This document shows positions 9,886 to 19,551 of a stretch of 26,867 nucleotides of DNA, piece by piece. Numbering within the stretch: the first letter of the stretch is position 1; each line of letters starts with the position of its first letter. This stretch comes from Lenisia limosa (lineage: Eukaryota > Breviatea): contig LPNZ01010212.1 of assembly GCA_001655205.1 (NCBI GenBank), positions 1 through 26,867 on the forward strand, read 5' to 3'. Made by a program: the position numbers and the translations under genes. Under the pieces are notes generated by a model. It was not told the origin of the DNA, ran no database searches, and saw only the letters and a program-made list of their open reading frames with translations.

Positions 9886-11197
9886 TTAGGCCTTACGTCC
9901 ACGGGACTTGGGCTTGTTCTGGGTGGCGCCAGTGTTCTGGATCCACTCAGACTTGACACTCTCACGAGCTTCCTTGCCCTTAAGAGGAGAGATGGGTGCG
10001 TTAGAAGAGCTCATCTTGGCAGCACGGGCAAGGGCACGCTTCTTCTGCTTGGCCTAGCAAATGAGGAAACAGCAGAAGTGGGAGGTATGTTTTCTTTGAC
10101 CAAATCCAGCATATTTACGGGTAACTATTACTCGCATACCAGAGAGGGGGCAATCCAAGAGTAGACACCGAAACCAATACCACCAAAAGTAACCTGTTCA
10201 GTGTGAGCGTAAAAAAAAAGGGGAGGGAGGGTAAGGAAATTGACTTCGGTTTATTGTTTGTAATCACCCTTCCCCTCATACAACAGCAATGAAAAGGAGC
10301 TTGCCATCAAAGATGGGAGAAATGTCAACAGTGGTGATGGTGGAGTTGAAGGCGGGGTTGGTGAAAATAAGCTCGTCATCGTTCTAAAACAAAGGTTATA
10401 TTGCTTTTAAGGGGTTAAATTACCTCAGAAGTCATATCAACAGCGATCTCAAGGTTGTAGTCAAGGGGTTGGAGAGTAGGGTCAACTCCATAAGCATAGT
10501 CGAAGGACATTTCAGTTCCAGGTTGAACTTCAACACCAACATCAATGGTGGAGAGCTGAGAAGGTGAGAAGAAAAGAGACAGTTTTGGAAACTCACGTTG
10601 AAATGCATTTCAGTCTTGTATGAAAGGAAGGCCTTAATGTTGGTAACGTTCACAGCTTCTTGGCCATTGTTGACAACGGTGACAATAGTCTTGATTCCCT
10701 AAAACAAGATCACAACACTTCTAAATAATCTCCCAGTAAAAACAGTAAATAGTGATATTCTTACCTCTCCAAGAGGAATTTGAGTGGCAGGGTACTCAGT
10801 GAAAACAGCATGGATGTGGATGTCCTCAAGGGGTTGGAAAGGCTATATTACGTTAGACTGGACCCACATAAATCGGTGAACTCCAGAAAGAGAAAATATG
10901 ACATTGAAATCTCCACTAAACTCACTTCTTGGAGTTCAATCTCTTCGACTTCGTCCCATTCAAGCCCATCATCCTGAACCAGGTTATTAACAGCAAGATA
11001 ACGAAAATAATCTCTTCACCAAAAAAAGAAAGTTCCTTGTAGAAAAAAATTTTCCCCCCAGACTTCTTCTTCAACCTCAATAGGTTCAGCGAAGGCAGCT
11101 AAAGTGTTAAGAAAGAAAAGGCTTCCAAAGAAAAAGGAAAATGCCAACCTGAGAAAAAGAGACAAAGTGCGAGCAAAAGGGAGAGAGATATCCTCAT
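9886..11197 (-). CDS. SSR1: Translocon-associated protein subunit alpha (TRAP-alpha)
   Basis: ER membrane subunit of the TRAP complex that assists co-translational translocation at Sec61. Starts MRISLSLLLALCLFFSAAFA, a clear signal peptide that is only continuous after removal of a 49-nt first intron with a CTTAAC branch site. An acidic segment follows (EVEEE, DEVEEIELQE), typical of the family. The lumenal domain reads PFQPLEDIHIHAVFTEYPA, IKTIVTVVNNGQEAVNVTNI, VEVQPGTEMSFDYAYGVDPT, LQPLDYNLEIAVDM and ITTVDISPIFDGKLLFIA. One membrane segment (VTFGGIGFGVYSWIA) precedes a basic cytosolic tail ending KPKSRGRKA. NVT and NST are possible N-glycosylation sites. About eight exons; C-ending codons suggest high expression. 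TAA at 9886-9888. Confidence 0.95.
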
Positions 11198-11568
11198 TAT
11201 GTTTTACTATATGGCCGGGTTGTGACAGCGTTTGAAAAAAACAAATTTGGGGAAAAAGGCAAAGTTCAGTTCATTCCGTGAATTTACTTCTTTTTAGTGA
11301 AAAAAAAATAAAGAACCACCACGTTTTTTCAGTGTATGTCGTTGCGTTTTTTTTTTTTGAGGAGGAGACCAATAATAAGAAAATAGTGAAACAGATTCCT
11401 TTCCTTTTCACCAATAGTTGCAGAAGCTAGTCCTTGATCGCTACCCCACCCTTCTTCCGCGCTGTTATTAAACCTCTATTAAACTAAGTATGATAAAGTA
11501 TTATTAATAAATAAATAAAATTCTCCGCGAGTTAGACGACTCCAAGTCCAGACCCAATCTTCTCGACA
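11198..11568. promoter_or_regulatory. Shared upstream region of divergent genes
   Basis: 371 bp between the TRAP-alpha start (minus) and the start of the unrecognised gene at 11569 (plus). It contains A and T homopolymers and TTTTTTTTTTTGAGGAGGAG. Nothing more specific than a bidirectional promoter is visible. Confidence 0.5.
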
Positions 11569-12845
11569 ATGGCTCCTCCTGATATCTATACCAATCTTAT
11601 AGCTTTTTCTTTAGCGAAGAAGGCAGTTTTTTTGATGATTGCCAAGGTAGACAGGGTGAATTATAATGAGAAAATGGTTACTGTAGCTTCTAACCTTTAG
11701 ACATACGGTTTTGGACGGCTCTATCGAAGGCTCGTTGAGCTCAACGATGCTGTTCTTGGAAGAGGCTCGTGGTCAAATATGTTACTCAGAAAGTCATTAC
11801 GAACAACCTTCAAGTGGGACACAAACAATTTCATGTATTCATTTGCTTTGTGATATCATCTAAACACTTAGATTGCCAATCAAAATGGAGAAAGGAATGT
11901 CAAAAATCAAGGCCTCCATTATTGGGGTAGGGGATTGAATGGCAGTATGTGACTTATATTGTTTCATTTTTATTGCTTGTGCTAACCCATTCAGACTGAG
12001 AAAACAAATGTGAATTTGCCCCCTCACCTCTCAAGTCTTGACGCAACAGGGTAAAAGGGTTTTGCGTTTAAAGTTCACACATGAATGTCTGTACTCTCAT
12101 ATTGTACATCACCGTTTAGCCCAAACCCCATACCAAGACTTCAGACCGATAGTAAACCAATAATTTCAAGCACCACAGACGAGATCCTTGACAGTTTGCT
12201 AGAAGAGACTCAAATTGAAGAGAAAGATGCCATTTCTTCATTGGTATGTAAATGGAGGGGCATGGAAGCAATTATCAGTACCGTTTTATGATCTTTTAAT
12301 TTACCAATTCAGGCTCACTTATCCCGTGAGAGCATCGAAACGCCTTTTTTAGAGAATCCCTTACCCTTTAAGTCGATATCAGAATCTAATTTTGTTCCAA
12401 TTAACATACTGAGCCTTCCAATTGAATACAATCCTCAAGTTGACGTGAAAGTGGGCAATTGTTTCTGGGAATGTGGTTATTGTTTGTCTAATACTCCTAG
12501 AATATTTATCCAACAAAAGACCTGCCTTGAAGGAGTTAAGATGGTATGCATATTATATTGTTAACTGCTGATATTTCCATCCTGATGCAGCTTACAAAAC
12601 TAGAGAGCCAGTGCTGCCAACGAACTAAATTGTCCCTTTTTGCTGGTAAGAGTTAATATTCCCTCATTTAGCTTTCAAAAGTATCTTGAGAATGAAACCT
12701 AAACATTATAGAGGGACTTACATGCCTCGTCGATAGTCAAGATCGTTTTCATGATCTAATGTTATTTTCTGTTATGAAAGAGTGTTCAGAGCGCCAGATG
12801 ACCTTTTTAGAGAATATTGCTTTATTGCATTTGGTGGAATCTTGA
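11569..12845 (+). CDS. Conserved-looking protein of unknown function
   Basis: Eight exons (11569-11646, 11701-11813, 11872-11926, 11995-12050, 12120-12243, 12313-12543, 12591-12645, 12712-12845) splice in consistent phase to 281 residues. Start MAPPDIYTNLIAFSLAKKAV; then TYGFGRLYRRLVELNDAVLG, a basic LRKSLRTTFK patch, an acidic helix DEILDSLLEETQIEEKDAI, a middle exon with CFWECGYC, and a helical C-terminus ending KECSERQMTFLENIALLHL. No signal peptide or clear membrane span. I do not recognise the family. The two adjacent Cys pairs (CFWEC, then CGYC sharing the second Cys) could bind a metal but no full finger is seen. Confidence 0.75.
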
Positions 12846-13095
12846 AGCTCCCCTCTTCAACTTTCTGTTTATCTGCTTGGTGTGTATATATTACTATTTT
12901 ACAATAATGTAATACCATATTGTAGTATGTAGTAGATATATACCATGGACTGCAGTGACATATGATATATTACTCATCTCACTTAGGCAGTAGTTGTGAT
13001 GACTTTCTCACCATGAGACTTGAGGGCATCAGCAACTTTGGTTGATTTTTCTTCATAATCAAACAAGTGATTCTTTTTGGCAATGTTATGATCAA
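12846..13095. other. Convergent 3' region
   Basis: Downstream of the unrecognised plus-strand gene and of the Mpo1-like minus-strand gene. The minus strand carries a short coding-looking frame (12983-13099, MIDHNIAKKNHLFDY, ending GEKVITTTA) that overlaps the Mpo1-like stop codon as ATGA; see findings. Confidence 0.5.
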
Positions 13096-13937
13096 TCATA
13101 ATATTTTGTCGGCTTCGTGGGCCAGATACATATCATCATTTGTATGATAGCTATCATTTGTATGTATCCTACCTAATTTGGCAAGGTACTCGTAGGTTAC
13201 AAAAAGTGGGGCCATTACCAAACTGAGCCAGAGGTTCTCAAATAAGGCGGGTTTTCTACCCTCAACAAAATGTCCTACAAGTTAAGAAGAATAATATCTA
13301 ACATCATCACAAACCGACAAATTGAGAGAGCCAGCAAGCAGTGTGCAAAATAAAAACAATCTGAATTATGATTGGACGAGACGCTTTGGGAGTATGTGAT
13401 AAATATAGAGATGACATACTTTGTAATGTTTCCAGGACTGCTCGGAGAGTCCATGTGCTATTAGACCAAATAAACCCACCCAAATAGATGCCCACCACTA
13501 CTGTGTTAGAATAATATCTAAAAGGATAAAGTGCTGTATTTCAAAAATAGCATTTTACTGCATCCTACTCCTTCTGACTTGTCAAGATAAATGTAGTACC
13601 CTGCAGCGGAAGCTCCAACAAAAGCTGCCAGTGGCAAAAATGGAAGATTCTACAATATTAACTTCCGCATATCAGCAACTTTGATGTTGAGCTCCATCTT
13701 ACATTATCGATTAGCCCAGAAACAAGACACAATCCTGTCATGAGTAGACTGGGAACTCCGATATAGTGAATATTTTTGTTTCTAAAAAAAGTAACTTTGT
13801 TCTTTCCTCTGTTCCAACAACAGTCACCTGACTTCCTACGTTTGATTTTGATGAAAATGCGCATAAAAAGCAAGCACATGGTTCAAATCCGTGTAATCTA
13901 AAGAACCACGAATCTTTGAGATCTCGAATGGCCACAT
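13096..13937 (-). CDS. Mpo1-like protein (DUF962/YGL010w family)
   Basis: Six exons (13840-13937, 13703-13781, 13569-13649, 13420-13497, 13315-13360, 13096-13274) give 186 residues with all phases consistent. Family motifs: LAFYAHFHQNQTNKNIHYIG (the conserved FY..xH..N..IH..GVP block, split by the first intron) and SQFVGHFVEGRKPALFENL (the GH.. EG..PAL block). Hydrophobic spans include PSLLMTGLCLVSGL, LAAFVGASAAGYYIY, WWASIWVGLFGLIAHGL and LVMAPLFVTYEYL. In yeast, Mpo1 is an ER Fe(II) dioxygenase in alpha-oxidation of 2-hydroxy acyl chains from phytosphingosine; the metal-binding His positions appear kept. Function by homology only. TGA at 13096-13098. Confidence 0.9.
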
Positions 13938-14422
13938 TTCAAATTTTATCAATTGTAATCGCTGGTCTGTGTAATCGCTATTGGTACGCTATTGCGATTT
14001 TGTGGAACCAACAAAACAGTAAAAAGAGCATAATTCCAAATAAGGCAAGTTTGGACTAATGGTGCGGTTTCCCTAAACCATGGCACAATGCACGCACAAT
14101 GGCAACACAATGGACACAATGAAGCCTGGCCAAAGCTGAATGCATATGACATAGTATAATATCATAAAATATTTGACCTTCCAAAAGTCCCCCTCCCCCC
14201 TCCCTCTTGACCTAATACAGCATTGGTAGTCTCTCAACTACCCTAATACAGCATTTGTACTGTTCACTACCCCTCTTCCCGACTTTTAAATTGCCTCGTA
14301 GTTGGAAAGAAAAGCAAATATGTATTATCACAAGCCCCTTTTGTTCTTGAGGGGGTGGAGAGGACAAATGTCAATGGACTTGGTTTAGGATCCATACTTC
14401 TGGTACTCCCAAGGTGTATTAT
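13938..14422. other. Intergenic region upstream of the Mpo1-like gene
   Basis: 485 bp between the Mpo1-like start and the end of RBX1, both on the minus strand; it should hold the Mpo1-like promoter and the RBX1 3' UTR. An imperfect direct repeat, ACCTAATACAGCATTGGTAG and CCCTAATACAGCATTTGTAC, occurs near 14211-14261. No gene is seen. Confidence 0.5.
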
Positions 14423-15666
14423 CTAGATTGTGAAAGCAAAGTAGTTGCTAACAATATCTTCATCAGAACTTGGGTATCCCATTCTATCTTATGGAAAGGA
14501 CGTTGTGAACAGATATACAAAAATAAAAACAACGCAACGCCATAAAAAAAAGGATCAATACTAGAATATTATGGGAGTACAAAACTGAATACGAAAACCA
14601 AACAAACCTAATGGACAAACGTTACGACTTGATAGCCAGCGTGAAATGCAGTGGAAATGGAAAGCATGGTTGCACTTGCCTGATGCGATATTACAGTCCT
14701 TCGTGTCTTCACTTGACTGGCATTCAATGCCTACGTATAATAAGGGAAATAAAGCAAAAATAAGAAAACTGCAAAGACCACCGCTCAGTATATGGGGTTG
14801 CTTGTTTGGAAAGTTAACGGCCTGTAAGGGCGAGAGGGACCAATAGAAAGGTAAACGAAGGAAATCGGGCGGTGGGATGGAGGATGAAAATGTGGGAGTA
14901 AAATTGGAAATTTTGGAAAAAAAAAGGGGGGAGGGGGAGCGTATCCCATCCGAATAAAACAAAATCGAGAGTAAAACCTCGAAATAACACAAAATATATA
15001 AAGTACTTGCATAACCTTGAGGGGAAGAGGGAACAGGGGGGGGGGTANNNNNNNNNNNNNNNNNNNNNNNNNNNNNNNNNNNNNNNNNNNNNNNNNNNNN
15101 NNNNNNNNNNNNNNNNNNNNNNNNNNNNNNNNNNNNNNNNNNNNNNNNNNNNNNNNNNNNNNNNNNNNNNNNNNNNNNNNNNNNNNNNNNNNNNNNNNNN
15201 NNNNNNNNNNNNNNNNNNNNNCAGTGCCTCTCCCCTCCACCCATCTCCAGCCTACATGGGTCCTGAAGAGGTGATCGTCAATCTTCACCAGGCGTGGATA
15301 AATGGTGAGGTAGTATAAACAGGAACAAAAGATGAGAAACCAGAGGAAAAGTTGGTCAGAAATAAACCCCAGCAAACCATAATGTGATTGCGACAAATGG
15401 CACTAAAATAGTCAGGAAAGAATATTAAACACTAAATGATTGAATAACTATTTAGACTACATCACTATCAGCCTCACCATGTTTCAACCTGCATATCCCA
15501 CGACCAAAGCGCAACTAAAGAAGTGAGAGAAAAATAAAGGGTAAACGCCACTCCGACTCGCTTTCAACACTCACCTGCGTTCCTAAAGAGTTAAGAAAGA
15601 AAGGAAGGGACGAACAAACCATTTGGTGATCTCGAAAGTTGGTTTTTGTTGATCTTCTGCCTCCAT
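14423..15666 (-). CDS. RBX1: RING-box protein 1 (cullin-RING ligase RING subunit)
   Basis: RBX1 binds the cullin C-terminus and recruits the E2 in SCF-type ubiquitin ligases. Exons: 15620-15666 ([15 protein letters not shown]), 15575-15582 (8 nt), 15478-15514, 15378-15402, 15256-15262 (7 nt), 14608-14730, and a last exon of about 14423-14490. The spliced product reads [33 protein letters not shown] and [17 protein letters not shown], then NVCPL: the RING-H2 cysteines and histidines are all there, as is the WNAVALW strand that inserts into the cullin. Both microexons have perfect AG and GT borders and restore family residues (WNA and DPC). The last exon is doubtful: one acceptor gives [13 protein letters not shown], another [10 protein letters not shown]. 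Neither matches the usual LDNREWEFQKYGH well. The intron at 14731-15255 contains a gap (15048-15221). Confidence 0.93.
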
Positions 15667-16012
15667 TGTCCAATTCTTTCTATCTTTTTCGCTTCTTATC
15701 AGCGGGTCACAGGGTCACCACAAACGGCAGGTCACCGGGGTCTCTTTTTATCAGCTTTTCTGTTAGTTTTTTTTTTTCAAGTGTTTTGCTTACACTTCGC
15801 TTGTGAGGGGGTAAATTGTGTGGGTAAAATAAATGATGGAAGAATCGTTTTTTTGCTTTTGCCTTATATCAACAAATAATGTGTATCGGAATCCCAGGTT
15901 CTTTTTGCAAGCACCCCATTATTCAAATTCTCGCCAAAAATTCAACCAAAAAGCAAGCGAAGAGGCGAAGAGCAGCGTAGCAGTTACTAGTTTTTTTAAC
16001 TCTATTAACATA
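15667..16012. promoter_or_regulatory. Shared upstream region of RBX1 and the ODA docking gene
   Basis: 346 bp between the two divergent start codons. It contains pyrimidine runs (TTTTTTTTTTCAAG near 15766) and no gene-like content. Short open frames here lack splice logic. Confidence 0.5.
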
Positions 16013-19000
16013 ATGACGAGTACCTACCGCTCTCAGGGCTCTGATGACGCGGACGCCCTCACTTCTGGTATGACGCTTGTCTTCACCTCAAATATGGCAT
16101 TATTGAAAGTAAATAATATTATAGATATAGTTTCTACAAGAAATAACCCATTTAGTGGATACAGAACTCCAGGAGCTTCAGAGGCGCTATCGTATGATGG
16201 AGGGCGATAGACGGTCGTACTCTGACGAATCACAGCAAGTAATCAGAAAACAAAGGTATTCATAATGGACAGGGACGGTGTAACCTTTTTAAAGTGGTAT
16301 TTGTTTTTCATTTCTGCTCCCCCAGCCTTGTTATCCCCTCCCAGTGGTCTTGAAAATGTATTATTTTTTAAATATTTAGGGGATTATGCTCTTACCTCCC
16401 CTCCCTCCCTCCCAGAGCTGCAATTGACAAGCTGAAGAGCGATAATAACTACCTGTCTGAAGAGCTTGCCGAAGCACAAAAACGGAAGTCTATCTTAACA
16501 ACAGATTCCAAGCTTGCCTCCCGTATTAAAGACTTACAGAGTCAAGCTGATACCTTTAATCGCAAGTTTGAAGTAGAGACAGCCAAGCTTGGAGTAAGCT
16601 TGATGTTACTTTGCTTTATGAGTGACAGTAGCTTTTGGTTTAACTTTTTTATAGAATATTGAATCAGAAAAGAAGAAGCTGACAAAGAAAGTTGGTGATT
16701 GATTTTCTGGTACAACCCAATTGACAGAATAATGAAGCTAATTATGTTAGATTGCCGAAGCTCGTAAATTAAACGGTGGAGTGCAAGCGGTGGCAGATGT
16801 GGAGAAACTTGTATGATAGGGGGGATTTTTCTTATTTCTCATTGCTTGGTTGTCTGTCTTTGACACCCTAGGTTTCCAAACAGATTTCTGTTCTCGAAAG
16901 TCGCCTCAATAAGGTGGGGTAATTGCTAGATGCGTGAAAAATAACTTTTTTTCGCTGACAATCCTAGTCAACTGTGAAGTACAACCAGGCATTAAGTGAA
17001 AATGCAGATCAAAGGCAAAAAATTGACCATTTACGTCAGGAGCGAAACCTGTTTGATACAATGTACAAGAAGCTTGAAAAGTGGAGGGGGGGTTCTGATA
17101 TGTAGTTAATTTCAGCTAAATTACCATTCTCTTAACTTTTCAGGGACCTTGACGACGCAAAAAGGGAAATGGCTGAGATTATCGAAATATCAAACCGATC
17201 TTATCAGGCTCGGTATGAGCTGGTTATCCACCTATTAACCAATTATATCTTGCGTATCCGGATTCAAGATTAGTAAATTATTTTATATGCATAGTGACGA
17301 TGCGCAACAAAAGATGTTGCAGCTTAAGGAAAAGGCTGACAAGGAGGCTGCTCTTTTTGAGGTCAGATGTGTTTTTGTTTTGTTTTATTTTAACTTTTGT
17401 TACATTATGTAACATCATCACCCTTCAGGTTGAAGCTCGTGAATTATCTCGCGCAATTGAGCAAGATAGGAAAATGAAGGTAGGGTTGTTTGCTCTCAGT
17501 ATCGATACTGCTCCCACCATAATACTATTAGGACTTCATGAAGCTGAAGGATAAGGAGCGGGACTCAAATATGAAATCTCGAGGGGATGTGTCGGACTTC
17601 AATCAGAGCAAACTGAGGAAGCGCAAAGCCAAGGGTGGGACTATTATTTGTATTTGATTGTTTCTATACAGTTTTTGGAAGGAGTTTTGATTCCATCACT
17701 GTCTTCGTGACCACTTCAGGTGATAGACCTCGTGACAAGGCAGCCCAACAACTGGAGAAAGTGGAGTCGTATGAAGAGGCATTCAAGAAGATCCAGGCAG
17801 CTACAGGCATTACCGACATTGATGAGTTCGTCACAACTTTCATTCGGTGGGTGGGAGCTGAATAGTGAAGGTGACAATGGCTCATTTTTATGCTTACTTT
17901 TCGCAGTGTTGAGGATCAGAACTTCTCACTCTTCAATTACGTTAATGNNNNNNNNNNNNNNNNNNNNNNNNNNNNNNNNNNNNNNNNNNNNNNNNNNNNN
18001 NNNNNNNNNNNNNNNNNNNNNNNNNNNNNNNNNNNNNNNNNNNNNNNNNNNNNNNNNNNNNNNNNNNNNNNNNNNNNNNNNNNNNNNNNNNNNNNNNNNN
18101 NNNNNAGGGGGGGTTACATTAAGATTAGTACTGTTATTTCAAAAATTGACCATCTCAGGGGAGATTGAGCGTTACCGAGGATTGGGAATGGATACTGACA
18201 GCCAGCGCCGCCGTATTATTCAGGACTTGGAGGTACGCTGGGCAGGAATTTAATTAAATGATAAGTTGTGTGAAGTTGTCAAAGCAAAAAGTTGTTTCAT
18301 TACCAACAAAGTTTTATGCACCTCACCTTGTCCTTTCCATTATAATATAGAATTGAGGATCATGTTAATTAGATCTTTCTACCTCTTTTGCCAACCCCAG
18401 ATTCTGCTTCACTTATTGCCAACCACTTCGGCTGCTTCCAGTTTCCGTTCCTTTGTCCTTTCAACTAAACTAACTTTTGCTTTATTTTGCTTCCTCTCTT
18501 TAATTTGTTCAGGAGAAGCTTGTGGTATCAGAGGATCGGGCCACGCGCTATGATGCTCGGTACACTGCCGCCATGAAAAATGTCAACGNNNNNNNNNNNN
18601 NNNNNNNNNNNNNNNNNNNNNNNNNNNNNNNNNNNNNNNNNNNNNNNNNNNNNNNNNNNAGTCCTTGTTCCAAAGAATCGGATGCTCGTTGGGGGAGGGG
18701 GGAGGGCTTTCCTTCATTTCTATTAAGGAGGGGGAGGGAGTTTTCATTCTGGGACCAGTAACCCGATAGGACCAGCGCGATTACGGACATGCTTGGTCAT
18801 GCTGGAGTCACTGAGGCAAATATGCTGCAGTATCTTGGTGTTATTGAGCAAAGAGGTATGGTGTTTCATATTACATCGAGCATTAATTCAAGTGAGGTTT
18901 GAATATCATCTAATAATATGTAATAATCATTGATTATGGATTTTATGGTATTATCATTCGTTTGATATTGAAATTCATTTTATAATCAAGATATACCAAC

Positions 19001-19351
19001 ATTTGTCGCTTTTTAAATGAAACTTCACAATCACTTCAGCAAATGATATTCTTTTGGCCGCCGCTGCCAAGGCAGGGCCCACTGTTCCCGGACCAGCGCC
19101 TCCACCAAGTGTTCACCCCCAGCATTTCTTTATTCAGCCTCCCAGCACAGGGTATGTGGATACATAATAGCATTTTAATAAATCTATCCTGACCCCCCCT
19201 CCCCTATAGTGATGATGATAGCGATGCTTCTGAAGACGAAGAGAGGCCGCTTACCCGTGACGAACTCAGAACCAGAACACTCAGAGGGCTATCACGGCGC
19301 GACCCAATGCCCAGGAGGGCGCCCAAGAACAAGAGGAGGCCAAAGCAATAG
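16013..19351 (+). CDS. Outer dynein arm docking-complex coiled coil (ODA1/CCDC63/ODAD1 family)
   Basis: Starts MTSTYRSQGSDDADALTS at 16013; the next exon gives TELQELQRRYRMMEGDRRSY, then SDESQQVIRKQR, the hallmark N-terminus of the ODA1/CCDC114/CCDC63 family that tethers outer dynein arms to axonemal doublets. Many short exons follow, nearly all heptad coiled coil: AAIDKLKSDNNYLSEELAEA, RIKDLQSQADTFNRKFEVE, KQISVLESRLNK, DQRQKIDHLRQERNLFDTMY, DDAQQKMLQLKEKADKEAAL, EAFKKIQAATGITDIDEFV, VEDQNFSLFNYVN. Two gaps (17948-18105, 18589-18659) remove part of the coding sequence. After them come MLGHAGVTEANMLQYLGVIE, a Pro-rich link and a basic tail ending KNKRRPKQ, TAG at 19349-19351. Two or three relatives (CCDC63, ODAD1, CCDC183) cannot be told apart here. 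Confidence 0.9.
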
Positions 19352-19551
19352 GGGCGTAACCTATTTCGTTTCTTGTTTCTATGTTTCTAGTTTTGTGGTA
19401 ATTAACTCTGTACAATCTTTCTTCGCTTTCATCAAGCTCTATCACACACTTTCCTGCACTTTAATCATTATTTTTTGATAACACAAATTTTGGGGTACTT
19501 AGTGAGAACATGGTTGCCTGAAAAATACCATAAAATAATATACATTGATCC
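19352..19551. other. Convergent 3' region
   Basis: 200 bp between the ODA docking gene stop and the prefoldin stop; T-rich then A-rich, as expected for two facing 3' UTRs. No gene. Confidence 0.5.

Noticed and set aside
13878-13894. T-arm-like GGTTCAAATCC on the plus strand
   Set aside because: It falls inside the first exon of the Mpo1-like gene (encoding DLNHV) and has no other tRNA parts.
14561-15396. Long minus-strand open frames across the 15048-15221 gap
   Set aside because: Their length comes from unknown bases; the real coding there is only the RBX1 exons.
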